DNA from: Syntrophaceae bacterium UBA1163
Lineage (GTDB): Bacteria > Desulfobacterota > BSN033 > UBA1163
Direction: 5' to 3'
NCBI GenBank assembly: GCA_002311635.1
Contig: DBZJ01000235.1
Coordinates: 1-18,196 of the forward strand
Length of the DNA: 18,196 nt
Positions within the stretch are counted from its first letter, which is position 1. The number at the start of each line of letters is the position of its first letter. Both the position numbers and the translations under genes were made by a program. The notes beneath the pieces are model-generated. The model was not told the DNA's origin. It searched no databases and saw nothing but the letters and a program-made list of their open reading frames with translations. Below, in pieces: positions 1-6,875 of the stretch.

Positions 1-351
1 AGCACGGAGGAAAAGGAGCTGATGGATTTGCATACGGTGAAGGGCGCCAATATCCTTTCTGCCGTAGGGGGTGTGCTTAAAGAGGTAGTGCCAATTGTGG
101 TCGCTCACCACAAGTATTTTGCCGAAACGCTTGAGAACAATAATGGGGGCACCAATAAGATACCCTTGGGGGCTCGAGTGATCGCCGTAGCGGATTCTTA
201 TGATGCGATGACAACCGATCGCCCCTACCGCAAAGGCATGCCGCCCTGGGAGGCATTTCAGGAGATCGTAGCCAAAACAGGCAAACAATTCGATCCCGAA
301 GTGGTGGATGCGTTTAAGCGGGTCGTAAGCGAAAAATTAGAGAAGGGATAA
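1..351 (+). CDS. HD-GYP-like phosphodiesterase domain, C-terminal part (5' truncated by window)
   Basis: The reading frame is open from base 1, so this is the 3' end of a longer gene. It shows the second half of an HD-GYP fold: HTVKGANIL (metal-ligand His), the HH pair in VVAHHKYF, then IPLGARVIAVADSYDAMTTDRPYRK and GKQFDPEVVDAF, which are classic landmarks. In the family this domain hydrolyses cyclic di-GMP, usually as the output of a sensor or response regulator. What is odd is that the expected HHExxDGxGYP segment is missing. It reads HHK followed by an Asn/Gly-rich AETLENNNGGTNK stretch, so the glutamate and the GYP motif are both lost. Activity may be altered or absent. The upstream half, including the HD dyad, lies outside the window. 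The family call is strong; catalytic competence is doubtful. Confidence 0.85.
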   Translation, partial: STEEKELMDLHTVKGANILSAVGGVLKEVVPIVVAHHKYFAETLENNNGGTNKIPLGARVIAVADSYDAMTTDRPYRKGMPPWEAFQEIVAKTGKQFDPEVVDAFKRVVSEKLEKG

Positions 352-443
352 AGTAGTTCCGGGATAAAAAGAAAGGAATAGAGATCATCAAGACGCATCG
401 TATTGAAAGAGGAAATTTGAACAGACATATCTGGAGGTAAACC

Positions 444-1298
444 GTGGAGAGGGGGAGTTTTCAAGCCTATGTGGTAAGTTTAGAACGAATCATGCAGAAT
501 ACCTATTTTGACCTTAGGGAGGCGATGGATCAATTTCGGGAGTTATGCTTGATGATTTCCGAGGAGAGGATTGTTCCAATGGAAATCATTACCGATATTC
601 GCCAAATCTATAAACAAATTCAAGACCAACTCACAAAGGTCATGGGAGTCAAACAACTCCTGGAAGGCAAATACAGGCAGTATTATCATCGGGACTCTCG
701 CCGTGATAGAGATATCACGGAATTTGCATTCTGGGCCAAGAGTTTGTACTCGAAATTCGAATACACATTGCAGGAGATCGAAGCGAAGAGAAAGCTAAAA
801 GACAGCGCAGAATATTTTAAGGCATACCGTGAGCGTATGCCGTTTCCATGGTTTCAATCTAAAGGGAATCAGATCACTCTTTTAAGAAATCTGCGGAATC
901 TAAGCGAGCTGGACTATAAAACCCTATCTGATTTGGAGTGCGAGCAGAAGCGAGAGGTCATTTGGAATGGGATGCGGAGTGTCTCCCTCTTTGTCTTGTC
1001 AGGCGAGGTCACATTGATTGACAGCCTCCAATCCCGCATGCAATTGCGAGAACATGATATCACGGAGCGATATAAGGAAGATGAGTTCCGTGGGGCTTTA
1101 ACCCATTTAAGGGAAATATCTCCTTCAGAAGTAGAGAGGGTAGTTAGACGTTTCATGGACAGCAGCGAATTTTTGAAACTGAAATGTTTGCTTCTTAGGA
1201 TTCAATCTCAAAAGGATCTCAAAAAAGAAATAGTAGGTTCAACAGAAAATATTTTAGGGGTGATGGGGGCGGGAGAAGTAAAAACACTTTCAATATGA
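444..1298 (+). CDS. Uncharacterised helical protein
   Basis: A 284-residue soluble protein with no signal peptide or membrane segment. I do not recognise the family. It is rich in charged, heptad-like helices, notably residues 45-75 (ITDIRQIYKQIQDQL) and 105-125 (SKFEYTLQEIEAKRKLKD), with a Trp/Phe-containing MPFPWFQ segment near residue 131. The start is GTG at 444, chosen because GGAGG lies at 433-437 with 6 nt spacing. It sits 92 nt after the HD-GYP-like gene and 51 nt before a DUF4388 gene on the same strand, so it is probably part of one signalling operon. A scaffold or partner role there is inference only. Confidence 0.75.
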   Translation: MERGSFQAYVVSLERIMQNTYFDLREAMDQFRELCLMISEERIVPMEIITDIRQIYKQIQDQLTKVMGVKQLLEGKYRQYYHRDSRRDRDITEFAFWAKSLYSKFEYTLQEIEAKRKLKDSAEYFKAYRERMPFPWFQSKGNQITLLRNLRNLSELDYKTLSDLECEQKREVIWNGMRSVSLFVLSGEVTLIDSLQSRMQLREHDITERYKEDEFRGALTHLREISPSEVERVVRRFMDSSEFLKLKCLLLRIQSQKDLKKEIVGSTENILGVMGAGEVKTLSI

Positions 1299-1349
1299 AA
1301 ACCGCTTCCTGGAAGAAGTGCTACGTACAATCTTTAATTTGAGGATTTT

Positions 1350-2141
1350 ATGGCTGAAATACTCCTAGGCGATCTTTCCCAAGTAGAACTTCTTGACATT
1401 CTCAAACCCTTATTGATGGGAAAGAAGACCGGGAAATTATCTTTCAAAGGCAAAGAGAACGGAGAAATGTATTTAGAAATAGGTAATATTGTTCACGCGA
1501 AGACCCCCAATTCTTTCGGAGAATATGGATTTTTTACCATGATGGAATGGAAAATGGGCAGAATTACGTTTGAGCCAGATGAACCCCCTCCCGAAAGAAC
1601 CATTCCTATTCCTTACGAGCAGTTACTGTCAAATTGGTCCTCGAAAAAAATGGAGTGGGAGAGAATCCGCGAGGTGATCCCTTCTAACAGCGCCATTTTC
1701 TGTTCTTCCTCTCTGAACGATGGAGAAAACAAAACCCTCAGTGGAGATCAATGGAATGTATTGGCTTTGTCAAATGGGGTGAGAAACGTATCAGAAATTG
1801 CGAGCCTTCTTAATTGGGATGAGTTTAGAGTTATCAAGACGATTTATCAACTCGTCCAAGCAAGGTTAATGAAAGAAGTGGGTGAACAAAAACCTGTTAA
1901 GAAAAAATCGATACAAGAGAATTTCTTCTCTGTGGCTGAGAATGAGTTAAGGAAGATTATGGGAGCAGTTTCTCCTTTTGTCATCGATCATGAACTTGCT
2001 GAATTCGGGGAAAAAAGAGATTCTTTTCCACAGGATAAATTATTATCATTCGTCGAGGCACTGGGGGAAGAGATTCCTCATGACGAAAAGAGGAAAGAGT
2101 TTAAAAAAACCATAATGGAGTTTTTCTCACTCAAGAAATAA
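1350..2141 (+). CDS. DUF4388 (PatA-like N-terminal domain) protein
   Basis: A 263-residue cytoplasmic protein. Residues 1-97 match the DUF4388 pattern: MAEILLGDLSQVELLDILKPL, GKKTGKLSFKG, then GEMYLEIGNIVHAKTPNS, a Gly-Glu-rich hairpin, and WKMGRITFEPDEPPP. Residues 128-180 resemble the winged-helix-like module often following DUF4388 (LSGDQWNVLALSNGVRNVSEIASLL). The last 70 residues form a helical tail (ENFFSVAENELRKIMGAVSPFVIDHEL). DUF4388 proteins are common in deltaproteobacterial and cyanobacterial two-component and chemosensory clusters, probably as interaction modules; no enzymatic role is visible. GAGG at 1341-1344 precedes the ATG by 5 nt. The setting, between a signalling phosphodiesterase domain and a Cache-HAMP sensor, agrees with a regulatory role. 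Confidence 0.8.
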   Translation: MAEILLGDLSQVELLDILKPLLMGKKTGKLSFKGKENGEMYLEIGNIVHAKTPNSFGEYGFFTMMEWKMGRITFEPDEPPPERTIPIPYEQLLSNWSSKKMEWERIREVIPSNSAIFCSSSLNDGENKTLSGDQWNVLALSNGVRNVSEIASLLNWDEFRVIKTIYQLVQARLMKEVGEQKPVKKKSIQENFFSVAENELRKIMGAVSPFVIDHELAEFGEKRDSFPQDKLLSFVEALGEEIPHDEKRKEFKKTIMEFFSLKK

Positions 2142-2196
2142 AAAACAATCCTAAAACCCTGTGCTCTGAGCAGGGCACTTTAAAAGGAGGGGCCTT

Positions 2197-3153
2197 ATGG
2201 CAGTGAAAAAGAGAAGCGGGTTAGGTCTGTTACCAAAATTATTGATTGGGACTTTAATCCCTATTTTTGTGGCCTTTTTAATCATCGGGGTCATCGTATT
2301 CTTCAGTGTGGATTTGGGTAAATTTCGGATGACCAGTGTTAAAGACATTGGATCCGAAAGTCTGAAGGAATTAACCTCTGCCTCCTTAAATGAGTCCAAG
2401 TCCTCGCTGGGTCAAATGGGAGAGAGGATGATCAAGGAGAAAGCAATCGATGTAGCTACGGAGATTGAGCTTTTTATTAAAACGCATCCCACGGTTAAAA
2501 GGGAGGGATTACTGAGAGATCCATGGCTTAAATCGATTGCTGTCCAGAAAGTCGGAGAGACAGGTTACACAGCCGTCCACGATAATATGGGTATTAACTA
2601 CTTCCATGTCAATCCCCAAATCGTCGGGTCAGACTTGCACGATCTTTCGACTAAGCTCCCTGCCTTCTGGAGGATTCTGGAGGCCAGCCTGAAAGGGCCA
2701 GCCTATGGTTATTATGATTGGATGGATGCAGACGGTAGAATACGTTCCAAATATATGTATTTAGCCCATGTAAAAGATACAGACCTCATTGTCGCAGCAA
2801 CCACTTATATCGATGAATTTTCTAGACCCACAAAAAGCATTGAAGGGAGAATGAACCAGATCGAGAAAAGTTCTTTGGAAGGGTATGAGGATAAAATCAA
2901 AATATTTTATGTAGTTATTCTGTGTGTTGTCCTTGTTTTGTTGATAAGGATCTATTTTTACGCCCGTTCCTTGATTCGCCCCATTCGTTACCTTTCAGAA
3001 GTTGCTGACAAAATTAGCATGGGTGAATGGGATACCCCCATCCAGATCAAGGAGAAAGGGGAGGTTGGTGCCCTAGCTGAATCTATTGAACGGATGCAGA
3101 CAGGTGTGAAGGTTGCAATTGAGCAGTGGCAGAAGAGAGCAGAAGGAAAATAA
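2197..3153 (+). CDS. Membrane sensor with Cache and HAMP domains, no output domain
   Basis: A 318-residue inner-membrane protein. TM1 lies at about residues 12-38 (LLPKLLIGTLIPIFVAFLII), and the periplasmic part to about 230 holds a single-Cache ligand-binding domain: residues 105-205, with KVGETGYTAVHDN, HVNPQIVGSDLHDL and GYYDWMDADGRIRSKYMYL. TM2 is at 234-256, followed by a HAMP domain at 253-306 (LIRPIRYLSEVADKISMGEWDTPI, then KGEVGALAESIERM). The protein ends 12 residues after HAMP with no methyl-accepting, kinase or GGDEF domain. AGGAGGGG at 2183-2190 gives a strong ribosome site. Standalone Cache-HAMP proteins may signal through partners, so the neighbouring DUF4388 and response-regulator genes are candidates. 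It could also be a transducer that lost its tail; the downstream DNA shows no such domain. Confidence 0.85.
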   Translation: MAVKKRSGLGLLPKLLIGTLIPIFVAFLIIGVIVFFSVDLGKFRMTSVKDIGSESLKELTSASLNESKSSLGQMGERMIKEKAIDVATEIELFIKTHPTVKREGLLRDPWLKSIAVQKVGETGYTAVHDNMGINYFHVNPQIVGSDLHDLSTKLPAFWRILEASLKGPAYGYYDWMDADGRIRSKYMYLAHVKDTDLIVAATTYIDEFSRPTKSIEGRMNQIEKSSLEGYEDKIKIFYVVILCVVLVLLIRIYFYARSLIRPIRYLSEVADKISMGEWDTPIQIKEKGEVGALAESIERMQTGVKVAIEQWQKRAEGK

Positions 3154-3218
3154 AACATTTTCTTCTAACCACGATTTCTTAAAGGACTTTTTATAAAAAG
3201 AAAGGGGAGAGGGGAAGC

Positions 3219-3502
3219 GTGATATTTCCTAGAGGAGAGGTGGTACATAGAAATTTATCGACGGCCTATATGGATTTCCCTGCCCCTTTATCAACTTTAA
3301 AGACAGGAGATTTTAGCGGGATCATCTAAATTGGAGCCCTGAAAATAAAGGGGTCATTTTTGTTGACTCTGGGGAGAAAGGAAGGATTTATTGATGGTTC
3401 TGGAAGCAGAGCTCTTTTTATCGAGTTTCCTCCGCCCTCCAAGAAATTGCGATCTGGCAATCAAATCCACTCCTGGATTCGTTCCGTCTGTTACTGGTTT
3501 AG
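3219..3502 (+). pseudogene. Frame-broken DUF4388-like gene
   Basis: No intact gene lies between the sensor and the response regulator, but coding-like sequence does. A GTG at 3219, behind GGGGAGAGGGG, opens a frame reading RGEVVHRNLSTAYMDF, then LSTLKTGDFSGII, and stops at TAA 3327. In another frame from 3341, ENKGVIFVDSGE follows, and after a TGA the same frame reads ALQEIAIWQSNPLLDSFRLLL to TAG at 3500. The order resembles the conserved start, the central 'KGVIFLDxGE' hairpin and the C-terminal helix of small DUF4388-like proteins, now separated by stops and shifts. I read it as a decayed member of the signalling operon. The family assignment is tentative. Confidence 0.45.
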
Positions 3503-3530
3503 GATGGGGCACCTTCTGATAGTGGAAAAT

Positions 3531-3959
3531 ATGAGTATGGAACCTTCCAAATATACAATTCTTGTGGTGGATGATGAAGAGTTATTAAGAAACTTAATCG
3601 TTACTTTTCTATCCAAACTGGGACATTCATGCGTCACAGCAATTGACGGAGTTGATGCTCTGGATAAAATGAAGGGAAATAAAATCGCTGCTGTAGTAAC
3701 AGATGTAAAGATGCCCAACATGGATGGGATTACTCTTACAAGTAAGATTTCAATGCAATACCCTGAACTCCCGATCATGGTAATGACAGCGTTTGAAGAA
3801 GAAGACACTGCCGGATTAGCAGTTTGTGCTGGGGCTCGAGATTTTATAAGAAAGCCATTCTCTCTTAATGAGTTTTCCGTTAGATTACATAAGATGATTG
3901 GGTATTCCGACGGATTCCGTCGTCTTGATGTAATACTGGTCGTTGTTTGCCCAGTATAA
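3531..3959 (+). CDS. Response regulator receiver domain with replaced C-terminal tail
   Basis: Single-domain CheY-like receiver of 142 residues from the ATG at 3531 (a second ATG is at 3537; the frame is open further upstream but that part lies in decayed sequence). The key residues are present: acidic pair D14-D15, phospho-acceptor D58 in VVTDVKMPNMDG, T86 in MVMTAFEE, and K108 in FIRKPFS. The receiver fold is complete up to about residue 124 (RLHKMIGYS). From about base 3909 the codons are antisense to a methyltransferase gene, so the final 16 residues (DGFRRLDVILVVVCPV) are a fusion artefact of a DNA junction. The phosphotransfer chemistry should be intact. The partner kinase is not in the window. 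An original downstream domain may have been lost. Confidence 0.85.
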   Translation: MSMEPSKYTILVVDDEELLRNLIVTFLSKLGHSCVTAIDGVDALDKMKGNKIAAVVTDVKMPNMDGITLTSKISMQYPELPIMVMTAFEEEDTAGLAVCAGARDFIRKPFSLNEFSVRLHKMIGYSDGFRRLDVILVVVCPV

Positions 3960-4415
3960 GGTTGTCTCTTCCCCATTATAAGGTATGGCATATTTATTGT
4001 TCTTCCCATATTTGCGTTTGCTTATGAAGTCTCCCTTGTCGTAGTACCTTGAGAAGAAGGTGTGGATATGGTTGTAAATCTCCTTTTCCAAATCTTCTGA
4101 TACCTTAATGTTCTCAAGTTGTTTCCTTTTTTCTTGGTATTTCGGGTTACTCTCATAATCCGTGATGCCTAAATCAATGAGCTGGTGTTTAAGCTTCTCA
4201 AGCTCCTCAATTGCCTTCTTCTTTTCATCTGCTCCTATAAGGTTAAGCTGCGTGGTTATCTCCTGTATCAGGTCTTTCTGGATAAAGGACTCTATTTCCT
4301 TTTTCTTGTAACTCATGATCTTGTAAATGCCGAAATCCAAGTCCTCATTCTCAAATTGGAATACCTCCCTCAGGAGTTTTATCAGCTTTTCCTTTAGGTC
4401 AATCTTCTCAGACAT
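3885..4415 (-). pseudogene. N-terminal remnant of a type III-like DNA adenine methyltransferase
   Basis: A 176-codon frame from ATG at 4415, preceded by GAGGTC. It matches the N-terminal region of large (about 900-1000 residue) site-specific DNA methyltransferases of the type III Mod-like group: FENEDLDFGIYKIM at residues 21-34, a charged coiled coil at 36-115, then HTFFSRYYDKGDFISKRKYG (118-137) and KYAIPYNGEETTLYWANNDQ with QYYIKT (141-165). After about residue 166 the frame runs into receiver-gene DNA (VGIPNHLM) and stops. The catalytic motifs (DPPY, FxGxG) are therefore absent, so the product cannot methylate DNA. It implies that a restriction-modification or similar defence locus once occupied this site. 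The family is recognised from motif order, without any database check. Confidence 0.75.
3909..3921. repeat. Perfect 13-bp palindrome at a rearrangement junction
   Basis: GACGGATTCCGTC has 6-bp arms around one base. It sits exactly where the + strand receiver gene stops looking like a receiver and the - strand methyltransferase remnant begins. Either a recombination or deletion point, or an assembly join. Confidence 0.6.
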
Positions 4416-4567
4416 TATAAGACCTCGTTTTTTGCTTCCCTTTTAGGGCAGTTTTGCTGGATTCTCTTTAACCAAACTTTCGTTATGTGTTTTTCCGCTG
4501 CCTTGAAATGGTTCTTTAGTTTTAAGAGGTTTTGATTTTTCTTTTTAATTTTGGATGAAAACAGACT
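4415..4567 (-). pseudogene. Open frame ending on the methyltransferase start codon (possible gene tail)
   Basis: An open frame of about 50 codons in the same direction ends at TAA 4415-4417, overlapping the methyltransferase ATG by one base (TAATG). It reads basic and helical: LKNHFKAAEKHITKVWLKR, then IQQNCPKREAKNEVL. The one-base overlap suggests an upstream operon member. However, no ATG, GTG or TTG start is present and an in-frame stop lies just upstream at 4568, so it may be a truncated gene or chance. I do not recognise the family. Confidence 0.3.
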
Positions 4568-4576
4568 TTATGTCAA
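4548..4576 (-). promoter_or_regulatory. Sigma-70-like promoter toward the methyltransferase remnant
   Basis: On the - strand, TTGACA (4571-4576), a 17-nt spacer and CAAAAT (4548-4553). The -35 is perfect, the -10 matches 4 of 6. Transcription would start near 4541 and run toward 4415. Confidence 0.45.
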
Positions 4577-5265
4577 TAAAATTCAACCCGTTCATATTTT
4601 TTGGACTTGTTCTTGTCACTTGGGGTTGTTTCGTGTGAAAGGAATACCTCCCTTCCACAGAACCCATCCTACTTTCCTCAAATGATAATCACCCTGAGTA
4701 TGTTATTGATTGATTGATGCTCGGCTCGGCACCGTCAATGGGCGGGGTAGGAGGCGTGGTGGGAGGTGAGGATGGGTGGGAAGTAAACGACCGGCATACA
4801 AGAATTTACATCTTTAGACCGTGATCTGCTTGTGGATGGAACCGTCTCTACGGACCAGACAGATTTTTCATTTTGACAAGTCTTTTGAGGTTTTCAGTGG
4901 GCACTGTTCCGGAATGATGGGGGCGCTGACTTGAGTTTTGGGGGGCAATTTGTTTGGTAGCGAGGTCGGGAGTGAATGCTGTAGGCGGTATATAGGAATC
5001 CGCTTCACTTTGAGAGATGAGAGGATCCTGAGGGAGATGGTGACTTGCGGGTTTTATTCAGGACGAGATGAGGGTGTCTTAAGACCAGCCAAAACGGATG
5101 TATTCGAACAGGGCTGAAGTCAATTTGGAAGTCAACGGGGTGCAGAAAAGCGGTATATCGTGGTATAAATTAGGAGACAGCGGTAATAGGCAAAATCGTG
5201 GAACTTGCTGACCTAAAAAGAATTTCTTTTAGTAATCCCCAATTTGCAGATTTTCTGGATTGGAA
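4577..5265. other. Gene-free accessory DNA
   Basis: No convincing gene in about 690 bases. It contains a TTGA micro-repeat at 4705-4718 and a strongly G-biased run at 4740-4784 (GGG blocks with long loops, so only a weak G-quadruplex candidate). Short open frames, such as the 37-codon one from ATG 5097, show no family resemblance. No integrase is visible, although the next feature is a tRNA-derived att-like site. Confidence 0.5.
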
Positions 5266-5310
5266 CTCATATCCGCAGTGTCCGGGGTTCAAATCCCTGC
5301 ACCGCCACCA
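5266..5310 (+). other. Displaced tRNA-Met(CAU) 3' half (att-like site)
   Basis: These 45 bases read as a tRNA from the anticodon loop to the terminal CCA: loop CTCATAT (anticodon CAT), stem CCGCA, variable GTGTC, T-stem CGGGG, T-loop TTCAAAT, T-stem CCCTG, acceptor strand CACCGCC, then ACCA. T-stem pairing is complete, with one G-T pair. The matching 5' parts (TGCGG anticodon strand, D-arm, GGCGGTG acceptor) are absent upstream, so this is not a functional tRNA. A break starting in the anticodon loop is the classic footprint of tyrosine-integrase insertion into a tRNA gene. The intact tRNA-Met should be elsewhere. The CAT anticodon could also be tRNA-Ile2; the acceptor and arm sequence favour elongator Met. 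Confidence 0.8.
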
Positions 5311-5320
5311 AATTTCTTTG

Positions 5321-5758
5321 TTAGTCAAATCGCACGACTGAAAAGCCCATCAACTTACCACCCGCCGCCATAATCTTGTCAGCCGTAGCAAGAATATCTG
5401 CGTGAGTCTCCTTAGCAATCAGAAGATGTAATGCATCAAGCGTCCGGAGTGGTACATCAGCGAGCACAGATAAAAGGTTGATGGCACCCGCCGCCAAGTT
5501 CTTAGGCAAAGTGTGGCATATCAGAAAATTCTGCCGGATATCTTCTTGGAAGGTTGCAAAAACCTGTGCTTCCATTTTCGAATCGATATTTCTTTCTCTT
5601 CGCCGTCTGGCAAGAAGGCAACGTATTTCCACCATAGTCAGCTCGCTAATGGCAACGGGTCCGTGTTCTTGAATATATTTCTCGACGTCATCGGATCTTG
5701 CTTCGTTAAGATACCACTTGGCCAAGGCACTCGTATCAAAGTAGATGATTTCGCTCAT
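5321..5758 (-). CDS. PIN-domain ribonuclease toxin (VapC-like)
   Basis: A 145-residue PIN-domain protein. The four acidic metal-binding positions are visible: D8 in YFDTSALAKWY, E44 in TMVEIRCLLARR, D108 in LRTLDALHL and D127 in LATADKIM. Such toxins are Mg-dependent RNases that cleave tRNA or rRNA when the antitoxin is degraded. Length is normal. It overlaps the upstream antitoxin by 4 nt (ATGA at 5755-5758), the usual translational coupling. The stop codon is only 10 bp from a displaced tRNA-Met 3' half, and a second tRNA fragment lies upstream of the pair, so the module sits between two integration scars. All catalytic residues are present, so it is probably active. The target RNA cannot be read from sequence. 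Confidence 0.9.
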   Translation of the reverse strand: MSEIIYFDTSALAKWYLNEARSDDVEKYIQEHGPVAISELTMVEIRCLLARRRRERNIDSKMEAQVFATFQEDIRQNFLICHTLPKNLAAGAINLLSVLADVPLRTLDALHLLIAKETHADILATADKIMAAGGKLMGFSVVRFD

Positions 5759-5982
5759 CGGCGGTCTCTATCCTCGCGGACAAGCTTTTCGCTTCCCTTC
5801 CGCATGACAGGCATTCTTCTTCGAAGATCTCGGTGCGATGGAATGGGCCTTCTCTTCCCGATTTGTGTTAAACGAGCAATCGCCTCCCCCCGACGAGTGA
5901 TCATCACTTCCCCCTCATCTGCCAGCAGATGGTCCAGGTGCGACAACGATTGCCGGGTTTCTCGTATGGTAAGTTTTTTCAT
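5755..5982 (-). CDS. Phd/YefM-family antitoxin
   Basis: A 75-residue antitoxin. The N-terminal DNA-binding half has the Phd pattern: MKKLTIRETRQSLSHLDHLL, then GEVMITRRGEAIARLTQI (residues 24-41). The C-terminal half is highly basic and Arg-rich (RDLRRRMPVMRKGSEKLVREDRDRR) and would neutralise the PIN toxin encoded by the overlapping downstream gene. AAGGAGG lies 9 nt upstream of the ATG. Family members repress their own promoter as a toxin-antitoxin complex. A promoter with an imperfect inverted repeat lies at 6024-6052. Confidence 0.85.
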   Translation of the reverse strand: MKKLTIRETRQSLSHLDHLLADEGEVMITRRGEAIARLTQIGKRRPIPSHRDLRRRMPVMRKGSEKLVREDRDRR

Positions 5983-6023
5983 CTCCAGACCTCCTTGATC
6001 ATCGGATCTTACCGGAAAGATAA

Positions 6024-6052
6024 ATGTTACCCTGTGTCACATTATGTTTCAA
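6024..6052 (-). promoter_or_regulatory. Promoter/operator of the Phd-PIN toxin-antitoxin pair
   Basis: On the - strand, TTGAAA (6047-6052), 17 nt, TAACAT (6024-6029). An imperfect inverted repeat, TGTTA-N7-TCACA on the + strand, falls on the spacer and -10, where an autorepressing antitoxin would be expected to bind. The start codon is about 40 nt downstream. Confidence 0.5.
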
Positions 6053-6156
6053 TGTAGCACATATTCCCTCGCTTTGCAACCTTTTTCCTATCAATCTCTT
6101 GGCTTCCCGAGAATTCCTTTCCTGAATTGATGTGAGGAAAAGTTTCCCTGTTACAG

Positions 6157-6270
6157 CCATATCTGCAGTGTCCGGGGTGAAGCTCCGGAGTGAGCTTCCG
6201 GAAAGGAAGCTTTGTTGATATTGTGTCCCTTCCAGGACAACAGGCCGGCCACATCCCCGCACCGCCACCA
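6157..6270 (+). other. Second tRNA-Met 3' fragment, interrupted by a 75-nt hairpin-rich insert
   Basis: CATATCTGCAGTGTCCGGGG (6158-6177) repeats 5268-5287 with one mismatch, and ATCCCCGCACCGCCACCA (6253-6270) repeats 5293-5310 with one mismatch. In place of the T-loop bases TTCAA (5288-5292) it carries about 75 nt containing inverted repeats: AGCTTCC/GGAAGCT around GGAAA, and TGTCC/GGACA. So it is a degenerate second copy of the same tRNA 3' end, about 0.9 kb from the first and in the same orientation. Together they read as tandem integration scars enclosing the toxin-antitoxin pair. Confidence 0.7.
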
Positions 6271-6378
6271 ATTCCCTCCTTCTCTCTCGCGCCCTCCCCT
6301 TATCATCGCCCTTATCTCTTTGAATCTACCCAAAACCACTTCCCCATTTGCTTATTTTGACATATTCCCTCTTAGGGT

Positions 6379-6432
6379 GTTGACTCCGTACTAAAATAAG
6401 CAGTTGACTTCCGCTACGGATTGATCAAGAAT
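6379..6432 (+). promoter_or_regulatory. Promoter-like region with a direct repeat, upstream of the two-TM gene
   Basis: TTGACT (6404-6409), 17 nt, AAGAAT (6427-6432) form a weak sigma-70 promoter about 40 nt before the GTG at 6479. The -35 hexamer lies in a direct repeat: GTTGACTCCGTAC at 6379-6391 and GTTGACTTCCGCTAC at 6403-6417, a possible operator. Confidence 0.4.
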
Positions 6433-6478
6433 AACCAAGAAACCATCTATTAAATATCTGTTTGGTGATCTCTATACG

Positions 6479-6875
6479 GTGAATAAATTTAAAGACTTCA
6501 TAAACAAATACGTTCTAGACTCACCTATGTGCAAGACAATTTTCGGGTTTGTCTTACCAATTTTGTCCGGAACCCTTTCAGGAATATTCGTCAATGAAAT
6601 AACGACAAAGAATGGAATTGACTGGAAAACTCGCTAAAAGTTCAAAGAGCGCATATGGCCTCATGGTACTGGTGTTCATCATCTATAAATATAACCGAGC
6701 TGTTTACCTAAGAGAGAAAGAAATCACTCGGTTTTCAGACAATGATTATTGTATAGCATACATAAGAAGCCAGTGCCTTCCTGAAGCAGCTGTACAATAT
6801 AAGCGCAAAATCCGTGATGGCCAAGGTGGAGAACTAAAACAAGCAATGGATGAACTCAAGAAGGTGCTAAAGTGA
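6479..6875 (+). pseudogene. Small two-TM protein of unknown family, frame-disrupted (shift near 6624-6637)
   Basis: The N-terminal part starts at GTG 6479 (NKFKDFINKYVLDSP, then TM1 in TIFGFVLPILSGTLSGIFV) and stops at TAA 6635-6637 after NGIDWKTR. The adjacent frame continues with LAKSSKSAYGLMVLVFIIYKYN (TM2) and a soluble tail ending QAMDELKKVLK at TGA 6873-6875. Removing one A from the AAAA run near 6626 would join them into one protein of about 131 residues: short cytoplasmic segment, two TM helices and a roughly 65-residue cytoplasmic tail. So either a recent frameshift, a read error, or two separate pieces. The 3' end overlaps the next gene by 4 nt (GTGA), implying co-translation. I do not recognise the family. 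Small two-TM partners occur in toxin and defence operons, but that is analogy only. Confidence 0.5.

Noticed and set aside
3491..4009. 172-codon - strand frame across the receiver gene
   Set aside because: It is antisense to a clear receiver domain and crosses the rearrangement junction; no motif supports it.
4740..4784. G-quadruplex in the G-rich run
   Set aside because: The GGG tracts are separated by loops of 10 or more bases, beyond the usual limit.
5999..6271. 90-codon - strand frame (and overlapping frames) upstream of the antitoxin
   Set aside because: It runs through the tRNA-derived fragment and the toxin-antitoxin promoter, has no ribosome site and reads like non-coding sequence.
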